Assembly: GCA_018896395.1 (NCBI GenBank)
Contig: JAHIMN010000039.1
Coordinates: 1-8,427 of the forward strand
Direction: 5' to 3'
Source of the DNA: Verrucomicrobiota bacterium
GTDB taxonomy: Bacteria; Verrucomicrobiota; Kiritimatiellia; JAAZAB01
DNA length: 8,427 nt
Of the stretch, positions 1 to 5,700 are shown in pieces. The notes under the pieces are model-generated. The model was not told the DNA's origin and searched no databases. It was given only the letters and a program-made list of their open reading frames with translations. Within the stretch, counting starts at the first letter, position 1; every line of letters begins with the position of its first letter. The position numbers and the translations under genes were made by a program.

Positions 1-155
1 AATCGGCGGCGGATAAGCCCGGTGCGGAGGCGAGTAAGCCCGGTGCGGAGGCGAGTAAGCCCGGTGCGGAGGCGAGTAAGCCCGCATCCAAAGACGGTGC
101 CAAGGCCGCTGAGCCGGCCAAAACGGAAAAGCCCGGCGCGGCCGCCAAGGCCTGA
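1..155 (+). CDS. C-terminal end of an Ala/Lys/Pro-rich protein (5' truncated)
   Basis: An open frame enters from the left edge, with codons starting at position 3, and ends with TGA at 153-155. The visible 50 residues are almost entirely Ala, Lys, Pro, Glu, Gly and Ser. They include three perfect copies of the heptapeptide KPGAEAS followed by a looser tail ending in AAAKA. Such a tail is probably disordered and carries no fold that would name the protein; similar tails occur on unrelated nucleic-acid-binding, cell-envelope and secretion proteins. The next gene starts only 8 bases after the stop, so the two may be co-transcribed. The third-position pattern is rich in G and C, like the genes that follow. 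The function is unknown. Confidence 0.7.
   Translation, partial: SAADKPGAEASKPGAEASKPGAEASKPASKDGAKAAEPAKTEKPGAAAKA
15..77 (+). repeat. three perfect 21-bp tandem repeats inside a coding region
   Basis: The unit AAGCCCGGTGCGGAGGCGAGT occurs at 15-35, 36-56 and 57-77 without a mismatch, followed by a partial fourth copy (AAGCCC, 78-83). The period is a multiple of three and encodes KPGAEAS each time. Identity at silent positions points to recent expansion by slippage or unequal recombination. The copy number may vary between strains. Confidence 0.95.
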
Positions 156-163
156 AATCCATT

Positions 164-907
164 ATGATCCGATGTCCGCAATGCGGTTATGCGAATGCAT
201 TAGGCCATATCTTCTGCATTCAGTGCCGGTCCAAGCTGGACATCCAGACGCTTGGCGACAAGGCTTGGAATGAACCGGAATCCAAGTCGAGGAGTGGGCG
301 GGGCCGGCGCCTGGTGTGGCTGGTGCTATGCGCAGGTATCGCCTTCGGCACTGCGTTGGCCTTGTGGCCGATGCCGCTCGAAGGCCGCCAAGGAACCGAG
401 GCGGATGCCCAGCAGGCGCGCAGGAAAATCCTGCTGCTGGAAAAAGGACTGAGTCCCGCGTCACAATTATTTGCCGAGCGGGAAATCAATGCCTATCTTG
501 GTCTCCTTCTGCGCAATGTCCATCCTCCCCGGATCCAGGGCGTATGGACAATCGTGCTCCAGGCGGTCGAGGTGGCCATCCGTCCTAATACCATTACAAT
601 TTCGACGGCATCCGTGTGGGGGCCGGTAACGGTCGGATCTCTTAAGCTGGGTCCGTGGAGCGTGACCAGCCAGGTAACGGTGGTTCCCGAACGGGGCCCA
701 CGTGAGTTCCAGTGGACGATAAGAAGTGGGTGGATCGGGCATCTCCCGTTGCCGGGTCCGGTGAGCGCACCGGCGACGGCTACCCTGCGCCCGCTCCTGG
801 GCGCGACCTTCCGGGAACGCGCCCTGCTCACGGACGTGACCCTTCTGGAGCTCGAGGAAGGACAAGTTGCAGTGGCGGTAAAAAACAGGGCCTGGAAGAG
901 CCCATGA
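164..907 (+). CDS. zinc-ribbon, single-pass membrane protein of unknown function
   Basis: The protein has 247 residues. It opens with a four-cysteine zinc-ribbon pattern (C4-x2-C7 and C18-x2-C21), followed by a basic linker (residues 42-49) and one hydrophobic span at about 50-70. By the positive-inside rule the zinc ribbon should lie in the cytoplasm and the remaining ~175 residues outside the inner membrane. The outer part contains an AEREINAYLGLLL helix (about 104-116) and then many alternating hydrophobic stretches that look beta-rich. The phrase E-x-N-A-Y-L recalls envelope proteins that bind lipid or other membrane parts, but I cannot assign a family. No Shine-Dalgarno is visible before the ATG. 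The gene lies 8 bases after the upstream stop and 16 bases before argH, so it is probably part of the same transcription unit. Confidence 0.8.
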   Translation: MIRCPQCGYANALGHIFCIQCRSKLDIQTLGDKAWNEPESKSRSGRGRRLVWLVLCAGIAFGTALALWPMPLEGRQGTEADAQQARRKILLLEKGLSPASQLFAEREINAYLGLLLRNVHPPRIQGVWTIVLQAVEVAIRPNTITISTASVWGPVTVGSLKLGPWSVTSQVTVVPERGPREFQWTIRSGWIGHLPLPGPVSAPATATLRPLLGATFRERALLTDVTLLELEEGQVAVAVKNRAWKSP

Positions 908-909
908 CC

Positions 910-914
910 AAGGA
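910..914 (+). promoter_or_regulatory. ribosome binding site of argH
   Basis: AAGGA lies 9 bases upstream of the ATG at 924. It favours this start over the in-frame ATG at 987, which has no such sequence in front of it. Confidence 0.6.
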
Positions 915-923
915 CTTAAGTCA

Positions 924-2381
924 ATGAAAAACACCCTCTCGAAACACACCACCGGCGTTGGCCGGACCACTGGCGTTGGCCAGACCATGATCGGAACCAT
1001 TCGCGCAGACGTCCTGGCTTACACGGCGCTCAAGGATGTGGAGTTGGATGCGCGCCTGGTGGATGCCGACTGTATCGGATCCGCGGCGCATGTAACCATG
1101 CTGGCCGGATTGCCGCGGCGGCCCCGAATTTTTTCAGCGCGCGCCGGCGCCCGAATCATAACCGAACTGGTCCGGATTATGCATCGGGCGCGTCGCGGCG
1201 CTTTTACTATCACGCTCCAAGACCAGGATGTGCACTTGGCGGTGGAACACGAATTAACCCGTCGGCTCGGCGAGCTGGGCCGCAAAATCCATACCGGCCG
1301 CAGTCGCAACGACCAGGTGGCCGTGGATTTACGCCTGTTTGCCAAAGAGCAGTTGCTGGCGGCGATTGAGGAAGCATTAGCGCTGGGCGCGGAGTTGCTC
1401 ATCCAGGCGCGACGGAATCGCGGTGTGCCCATGGTTGGTCGGACCCATCTTCAGCCGGCTATGCCCAGCTCCATTGGACTGTGGGCCTCGGCCTACACGG
1501 AAGACCTGCTGGACGATGTCCATTTGCTGAAAGGCGCCTACGACCTGAACGATCAGTGCCCCTTGGGATCGGCTGCCGGCTATGGCGTCCCTCTGCCGCT
1601 TGACCGCCAGCAGGTCTCGGACCTGCTGGGGTTCCGCCGCCCAATCCATAATGTTCTGCATGCCGGTAACAGCCGCGGCAAACTGGAGAGCGTTATCCTG
1701 TCGGCGTTGAGCCAGGTTATGATCACCCTTTCGCGGCTGGCCGAGGATCTTTTGATCTTTACGATGCCGGAGTTCGGTTACTTTGGCTTGCCACCGGACA
1801 TGTGCACCGGGAGCAGTATTATGCCGCAAAAGAACAACCCGGATGTACTGGAGCTGGTGCGCGCGCGTGCGTCGCGGGTCATGGCGTGCGCCCAGGCTGT
1901 TATGGACATTGTCAAGGGCCTGCCCAGCGGCTACAACCGTGACCTGCAGGAAACCAAGGAACCCTTTATGCTGGGGCTGACGATGACGCGCGCCAGTCTC
2001 CGGATCATGGCGCCACTGGTTGCCGGCTTGAAGGTCAACCGGGAGGCTTTGCGGCGCGGATTCACTCCGGCGGTATTTGCCGCCGATCATGCGCTGAGCC
2101 TGGTAGCCCGCGGGATGCCTTTCCGGGATGCCTACCATTATGTCAAAAAACACCTGGCAGAATTTGGGGGTCTTGACCCGGCCAAGGCCATCGCGCTGAA
2201 AACACATGTCGGTGCCACGGCGAGGTTGGATTTTGCCGGTATGGCCCGCCAGCTTGCCGCTGAACGGGCCTTTGTTTCCGCCGAAAAACGGCGATTTTTT
2301 AAAGCCATTTCCCGGCTGTTGCGCGTACCGTATCCATCGGAACGTGAAGCGTACAGAAGAAATGCAGAAGGTAGAATGTAG
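924..2381 (+). CDS. argH: argininosuccinate lyase
   Basis: The enzyme splits argininosuccinate into arginine and fumarate, the last step of arginine biosynthesis, in the cytoplasm. Family hallmarks are all present in its 485 residues: HTGRSRNDQ (123-131), THLQ (174-177) with the catalytic histidine, PLGSAAGYG (213-221), and the fumarate-lyase signature GSSIMPQKNNP (296-306) with the serine pair, K303 and N305 kept. Phrases such as AMPSSIGLWASAYTEDL and THVGATARL (427-435) match the divergent ArgH type I know from Bacteroidetes rather than the E. coli type. The first ~25 residues do not look like a normal ArgH N-terminus and contain an 18-bp duplication (TTGVGR/TTGVGQ). An ATG at 987 would give 464 residues, but 924 has the better ribosome binding site. 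About 50 residues follow the usual end, and the last few codons and the TAG lie in a heptamer repeat. Confidence 0.95.
   Translation: MKNTLSKHTTGVGRTTGVGQTMIGTIRADVLAYTALKDVELDARLVDADCIGSAAHVTMLAGLPRRPRIFSARAGARIITELVRIMHRARRGAFTITLQDQDVHLAVEHELTRRLGELGRKIHTGRSRNDQVAVDLRLFAKEQLLAAIEEALALGAELLIQARRNRGVPMVGRTHLQPAMPSSIGLWASAYTEDLLDDVHLLKGAYDLNDQCPLGSAAGYGVPLPLDRQQVSDLLGFRRPIHNVLHAGNSRGKLESVILSALSQVMITLSRLAEDLLIFTMPEFGYFGLPPDMCTGSSIMPQKNNPDVLELVRARASRVMACAQAVMDIVKGLPSGYNRDLQETKEPFMLGLTMTRASLRIMAPLVAGLKVNREALRRGFTPAVFAADHALSLVARGMPFRDAYHYVKKHLAEFGGLDPAKAIALKTHVGATARLDFAGMARQLAAERAFVSAEKRRFFKAISRLLRVPYPSEREAYRRNAEGRM
948..983 (+). repeat. 18-bp tandem duplication near the start of argH
   Basis: Copies at 948-965 and 966-983 differ at only two positions and encode TTGVGR and TTGVGQ. 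The period keeps the frame. The repeat lies in the part of ArgH that has no counterpart in ordinary family members. Confidence 0.85.
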
Positions 2382-2389
2382 AATGCAGA
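2362..2389 (+). repeat. heptamer array ATGYAGA overlapping the argH stop
   Basis: Four consecutive 7-base units read ATGCAGA (2362-2368), AGGTAGA (2369-2375), ATGTAGA (2376-2382) and ATGCAGA (2383-2389). The argH stop codon TAG (2379-2381) falls inside unit three, so the last protein residues are repeat-encoded. After it, 2390-2420 is AT-rich spacer in which I see nothing else. Confidence 0.75.
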
Positions 2390-2420
2390 ATAAAAACAAT
2401 CACACATGGTGCGTAGTAAG

Positions 2421-2513
2421 CCATTAACCATTAACCATCAACCATTGACCATTTCCGCCGAAGGTGGATCCGCTTATGGCGGAAACCATTAACCATTTAC
2501 CATCTTCCATGTC
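2421..2513 (+). repeat. heptamer array CCATTAA, interrupted by a 30-bp element
   Basis: Units CCATTAA, CCATTAA, CCATCAA and CCATTGA run from 2421 to 2448. A fifth begins at 2449 (CCATT) and is completed by AA at 2484-2485, after a 30-bp interruption. The array then goes on as CCATTAA (2486), CCATTTA (2493), CCATCTT (2500) and CCATGTC (2507). The last unit contains the probable ATG start of the ABC ATPase (2509). Tandem heptamers are known as a repeat class in some bacteria, for example the STRR repeats of cyanobacteria; whether this one belongs to any named family is unknown. Confidence 0.85.
2454..2483. mobile_element. 30-bp twin-hairpin element inserted in the heptamer array
   Basis: Two 15-base imperfect palindromes abut exactly: TCCGCCGAAGGTGGA (2454-2468) and TCCGCTTATGGCGGA (2469-2483). 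Each can fold with a 6-bp stem, including one G-U pair, and a 3-base loop (GAA and TAT). The outer arms TTTCCGCC (2452-2459) and GGCGGAAA (2478-2485) also pair. Removing the 30 bases restores a perfect CCATTAA unit, which is what a discrete insertion would leave. No coding capacity and no T-run follows, so it is not an ordinary terminator. REP/MITE-like behaviour is an inference. Confidence 0.55.
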
Positions 2514-3234
2514 CAATGCCATTAACATTCAAGATTTGGTGGTTGAATTTCCGGGCGCGCACGGCGGTGCGGTGCGTGCCCTGCAGGGGCTGAGCCTGAG
2601 CGTGGCCCAGGGACAGGTGTACGGATTTCTGGGTCCCAACGGCGCGGGTAAGACCACTACCATGCACGTTCTGCTTGGATTCATCGAGGCCACCGCCGGC
2701 GCAGCGCGGCTGTTCGATGAGGATGTCCGGCAGACAATCGCCCGGCGCCGGATTGGTTACCTGCCGGAGCACCCGGACACATACCGGTTTCTAACTGGGC
2801 GCGAATTGTTGCTTATGGCCGGGCGGCTCTTCGGTCTGTCGCGCACCGCGCTAAATGCGCGGACGACCGAACTGCTTGCCTTGGTCGGCTTGGAAACGGC
2901 GGCCGATCGTCGGCTGGCGACCTATTCGCGCGGGATGCTCCAGCGCATCGGCCTGGCCCAGGCCCTGGTTAATGATCCCGACCTCGTGATCCTGGACGAG
3001 CCTGCCAGCGGGTTCGATCCACTCGGCCGGATCCGCATCCGCGAAATCATTGTCGCGCTCCGGGAGCGCGGTAAAACGGTGTTTTTTTCATCGCATGAAC
3101 TTTCGGAAGTGGAGCGCGTGTGTGACCGCGTCGGCATTCTGGCGGCCGGGCGCCTGGTGGCGGAAGGCCGCATGGCGGAGCTGGTCAAAGCCGGCGAAAG
3201 CCTGGAACAATATTTCATCAGGGTGGTCTCATGA
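2509..3234 (+). CDS. ABC-2 type exporter, ATP-binding subunit
   Basis: This cytoplasmic ATPase drives the membrane partner encoded next. Its 241 residues show the full nucleotide-binding domain: Walker A GPNGAGKT (42-49), a signature loop in the YSRGM form (139-143) rather than LSGGQ, Walker B LVILDEP (159-165), D-loop SGFD (167-170) and the switch histidine in SSHELSE (H197). YSRGM-type loops and this length are usual for ATPases paired with ABC-2 permeases of the NatA/NosF/GldA kind. The substrate cannot be read from sequence. I chose ATG 2509 because the longer in-frame reading from GTG 2464 runs through the hairpin element and heptamers, and family homology begins just after 2509. No clear Shine-Dalgarno precedes it. 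Its stop overlaps the permease start (ATGA). Confidence 0.93.
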   Translation: MSNAINIQDLVVEFPGAHGGAVRALQGLSLSVAQGQVYGFLGPNGAGKTTTMHVLLGFIEATAGAARLFDEDVRQTIARRRIGYLPEHPDTYRFLTGRELLLMAGRLFGLSRTALNARTTELLALVGLETAADRRLATYSRGMLQRIGLAQALVNDPDLVILDEPASGFDPLGRIRIREIIVALRERGKTVFFSSHELSEVERVCDRVGILAAGRLVAEGRMAELVKAGESLEQYFIRVVS

Positions 3235-4019
3235 TCCGGATCCTGACATTGGCCTGGCTGGTATGGCTGGAGATGATCCGGCGCAAGGACATCTATGTCC
3301 TGCTCATCCTGCTGGCGGCTTTCCTGGTGACGCTCATGGCGCTCAATCTGTTCGGGCTGGGCCAGGCGGTCAGTTACTTGAAGGAAATCGGGTTGTTACT
3401 GGCGTGGGTATGCTCCTGGATTCTGGCGGTGTCCGTCAGCGCCCGCCAGTTGCCGCAGGAAGAAAGGCAAGGCACGATTTTTCCTCTGCTGGCCAAGCCG
3501 GTCAGCCGGGCGGAGGTTTTGCTCGGCAAGTGGCTGGGTGCGTGGGTTGTGACGGGCGCGGCCACGCTCGTGTTTTATGTCCTGCTGGCACTCATGGTCG
3601 CCCTGCGCGGCGGGGGTTTCGGTGGGGTGGTACTGGCGCAGGCCTGGCTCCTGCATCTCGGCCTGCTCGCTATAATCACGGCGTTAGGTATCGCATTTTC
3701 AACACGTCTGCATGCAGATGCGGCCTCTGCGCTGACCTACGTGGTCACACTGGCCGCCTGGCTGGTAATGCCGCGTGTGCCGGACCTGGTGCTGACAGCG
3801 CGGGGCGTGGTACAGACCGGGCTCATGGTGATATATTACGCCTTGCCGCACCTGGAACTTTTTGATCTGCGCCGCCGCCTGGTTTACGGGTGGTCGCCGG
3901 CGCCCGGTGCGGCGGTGCTGTTGACGTTGGTCTATGGGTTGCTGATGACCGCCGTGTTCCTGACGCTGGGCTGGCTGGCTTACCGGAACAAGCGGTTCAC
4001 GCGGGGAGCGATGCTGTGA
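3231..4019 (+). CDS. ABC-2 type exporter, permease subunit
   Basis: This 262-residue, very hydrophobic protein has about six membrane spans (roughly residues 21-42, 52-70, 104-126, 136-157, 165-180 and 228-251). Between spans two and three lies the cytoplasmic segment EERQGTIFPLLAKPVSRAE (77-95) followed by GKWLG (99-103). This is the typical ABC-2/NosY-like sequence in which the permease touches its ATPase. It overlaps the ATPase gene by 4 bases (ATGA), with AGGG at 3220-3223 as ribosome binding site, and ends in a 4-base overlap with the TPR gene. The transported substrate is unknown. The operon context suggests a link to the cell envelope or secretion rather than nutrient uptake, since there is no substrate-binding protein. 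Confidence 0.9.
   Translation: MIRILTLAWLVWLEMIRRKDIYVLLILLAAFLVTLMALNLFGLGQAVSYLKEIGLLLAWVCSWILAVSVSARQLPQEERQGTIFPLLAKPVSRAEVLLGKWLGAWVVTGAATLVFYVLLALMVALRGGGFGGVVLAQAWLLHLGLLAIITALGIAFSTRLHADAASALTYVVTLAAWLVMPRVPDLVLTARGVVQTGLMVIYYALPHLELFDLRRRLVYGWSPAPGAAVLLTLVYGLLMTAVFLTLGWLAYRNKRFTRGAML
4003..4008 (+). promoter_or_regulatory. ribosome binding site deciding the GTG start at 4016
   Basis: GGGGAG lies 7 bases upstream of GTG 4016. It supports that start over a longer in-frame reading inside the permease gene. Confidence 0.6.
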
Positions 4020-4885
4020 AAGGGCTGTGGGTCAGGGCGGGAATCTGGGTAGCGCTGTTTCTGGCGGTTATGTGGGGCGCGGCGTTTGCGCTCTGCTGCC
4101 GGCTTACCAGTGAGCCGTTGATGCCCGGCGATGAAACGGATTCGCCGGCAACGGCCGGTTCGTCGGCAACGGCCGATTCGGTGGCGATCAAAGCGCTCGG
4201 CGCAAGCCGCGTGGCTATGGGCGATCAATTGTATGCGAACGCCGACCGGACGTTTCACATGGGCGTGGGCGTGTACCGTCGGCCGGCTTTTACGAGCTGG
4301 TTTACGCGCCTGGGCCAGGCCATTGCGCCCGAAGGACACGTACATTTACATGCGGAAGGCGTGAACGAGTTAGTGCCGTGGTTGTATTTAGCGACCCGCG
4401 CGGATCCGCATAATGTGGAGGCCTATGTCGTGGCCGCATTCTGGCTGGCGGGCGAGGGGGGTCGTCCGGATCTTGCCGAACGCGTGCTGGACGAGGCCCG
4501 GGCGAACAATCCGAAGGACTACCGTGTTTACCTGGAAAAAGGGCGTTTGGCGCTGAAAAGGGGCACTCTGACCGAGGCCGCGCGCGCGTTCGACGTCGCC
4601 GGCCGGCTCTGGGAGCGGGATCCCGGGCCGGACAAAATCCAGGCGCGGTTGGATCGCGCCGAGATGCTCGTCTATCGCGGCCTGCTATATGAGGAGGATG
4701 GAGATGTGCCCCGTGCCCTGACGTGCTATCGGAATATGCTGACGCTGTTTCCTGGGCGGGTGGGCATACGCGAACGGGTAGCGGAATTGGCGGAGAGAGG
4801 CTTTGCCCGCGTGGCGCCCACGGCCATGCGGCAGACGATCATGTTTCAGCGCCGGCATGTGTGTGAACGCGAGCAAGCGGAGTAG
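4016..4885 (+). CDS. membrane-anchored TPR protein
   Basis: The frame begins at GTG 4016, overlapping the permease stop (GTGA), and gives 289 residues. One hydrophobic span (about 9-28) preceded by basic residues acts as a membrane anchor or signal sequence. A short Ser/Ala/Thr linker (about 42-55) carries an 18-bp duplication. The rest is helical, with TPR-like units at about 118-165, 168-200 and 214-248 (for example PHNVEAYVVAAFWLAGEG, then RVYLEKGRLALKRGTLTEAARAF split over two helices). The segment at 80-112 (FHMGVGVYRRP to HVHLHAEG) is not a TPR and is rich in His and aromatic residues. TPR proteins act as protein-binding scaffolds. The operon position, between an ABC exporter and GspA/GspB-like genes, suggests a periplasm-facing partner of one of them. 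Exact function is unknown. Confidence 0.82.
   Translation: MKGLWVRAGIWVALFLAVMWGAAFALCCRLTSEPLMPGDETDSPATAGSSATADSVAIKALGASRVAMGDQLYANADRTFHMGVGVYRRPAFTSWFTRLGQAIAPEGHVHLHAEGVNELVPWLYLATRADPHNVEAYVVAAFWLAGEGGRPDLAERVLDEARANNPKDYRVYLEKGRLALKRGTLTEAARAFDVAGRLWERDPGPDKIQARLDRAEMLVYRGLLYEEDGDVPRALTCYRNMLTLFPGRVGIRERVAELAERGFARVAPTAMRQTIMFQRRHVCEREQAE
4146..4181 (+). repeat. 18-bp tandem duplication in the TPR gene
   Basis: Copies at 4146-4163 and 4164-4181 share CGGCAACGGCCG and differ at two positions. They lie in the linker after the membrane anchor (residues about 44-55, ATAGSSATADS region) and keep the reading frame. Confidence 0.8.
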
Positions 4886-4890
4886 TTACC

Positions 4891-5700
4891 ATGTACCTGC
4901 GATTCTACGGATTCAAGGAAGCGCCGTTTAATATCACGCCGGATCCCCGGTTTCTGTTTTTCGCCCAGCATCACCGCGAGGCGTTTGACCATCTCATTTA
5001 CGGCATTGAGAACCGCAAAGGATTCATCGAGCTGACGGGTGAAGTCGGGTCCGGCAAGACCACGATCTGCCGGGCGGTGCTGGCGTCGCTGGCGCGGAAC
5101 GTTAAAACCTCCCTGGTGTTGAACCCGTGGCTGACGGAGAACCAATTACTGCGGGCGATCCTGCACGACTTCGGGCTGGCGGCGAAAGGGCGGGACCGGC
5201 TGGCCTGTCTGGAAACCTTGAACGCATTTCTGCTGGAGCAGTTACGGCAGGATAACAACGTGGCCTTGATTATTGACGAGGCTCAGGACCTGGCACCGGC
5301 CGTGCTGGAGCAGGTTCGCCTGCTTTCCAACCTGGAGACGGACCAGCACAAGCTCCTGCAGATCGTACTTTGCGGACAGCCGGAACTCAGCCAGCGCCTG
5401 GCGGCGCCGGACCTGCGCCAGCTCCGTCAGCGGATTACGGTGCGCTATCACCTTTTTCCTTTGACAGAAGCCGAACTGAAGCAATACATTGAGCATCGCC
5501 TGAAGACGGCCGGGTGGACGGGTGACAAGATATTCAGTGACGAAGCCGTGCGCCGCGTGTATCATTATTCCACGGGTATTCCGCGTCTGATTAATGCCGT
5601 GTGCGATGTTGCCTTGCTGGCCGGGTATGTGGCGAGGATCCGACGGCTTGACGGGGAATGTGTGTCGAAGGCCATTCAGCAGTTGGAGGGCGGATCATGA
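4891..5700 (+). CDS. GspA/ExeA-like AAA+ ATPase of a type II secretion-related system
   Basis: The 269-residue protein starts with the family's MYLRFYGFKEAPFNITPDPR opening (1-20). It then shows Walker A GEVGSGKTT (50-58), Walker B VALIIDEAQ (124-132), the GQPEL sensor segment (162-166), a QRITVRYHLFPLTEAE stretch (180-195) and a GIPRLIN sensor-2 region (229-235). This is the ExeA/GspA/MshM family, whose best-studied member works with GspB to place the outer-membrane secretin through the peptidoglycan. Aeromonas ExeA carries a membrane span and a peptidoglycan-binding domain after the ATPase; here the protein stops after the ATPase, as in MshM-like members. GGAG at 4879-4882 is the ribosome binding site. 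It lies 5 bases after the TPR gene and overlaps the GspB-like gene by 4 bases. Confidence 0.9.
   Translation: MYLRFYGFKEAPFNITPDPRFLFFAQHHREAFDHLIYGIENRKGFIELTGEVGSGKTTICRAVLASLARNVKTSLVLNPWLTENQLLRAILHDFGLAAKGRDRLACLETLNAFLLEQLRQDNNVALIIDEAQDLAPAVLEQVRLLSNLETDQHKLLQIVLCGQPELSQRLAAPDLRQLRQRITVRYHLFPLTEAELKQYIEHRLKTAGWTGDKIFSDEAVRRVYHYSTGIPRLINAVCDVALLAGYVARIRRLDGECVSKAIQQLEGGS
5685..5689 (+). promoter_or_regulatory. ribosome binding site of the GspB-like gene
   Basis: GGAGG lies 7 bases before ATG 5697. It selects that start over the longer in-frame reading that begins at 5658 inside the ATPase gene. Confidence 0.7.

Noticed and set aside
1377..2399. Long open frame on the minus strand opposite argH
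   Set aside because: It lies fully antisense to a gene with unmistakable ArgH motifs, shows no recognisable domain, and reflects the GC-rich codon pattern of argH.
2464..2508. GTG 2464 as the start of the ABC ATPase
   Set aside because: The extra 15 residues would be encoded by the hairpin element and heptamers, and the family's homology starts just after ATG 2509.
2382..2508. Promoter for the ABC-GspAB operon
   Set aside because: A TTGACC (2445-2450) is present, but no -10 stands at a fitting distance, so I do not call a promoter.
2421..2513. CRISPR array
   Set aside because: The repeats are 7 bases long and contiguous, without 25-40-base repeats or unique spacers.
3050..3865. Plus-strand open frame across the ATPase-permease junction
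   Set aside because: It is an out-of-frame shadow of two well-supported genes, rich in Gly, Arg and Trp without any domain.
3890..4015. Earlier in-frame start of the TPR protein
   Set aside because: It would overlap the permease gene by 130 bases. GTG 4016 has a good ribosome binding site, gives a 4-base overlap and places a normal signal anchor at the N-terminus.
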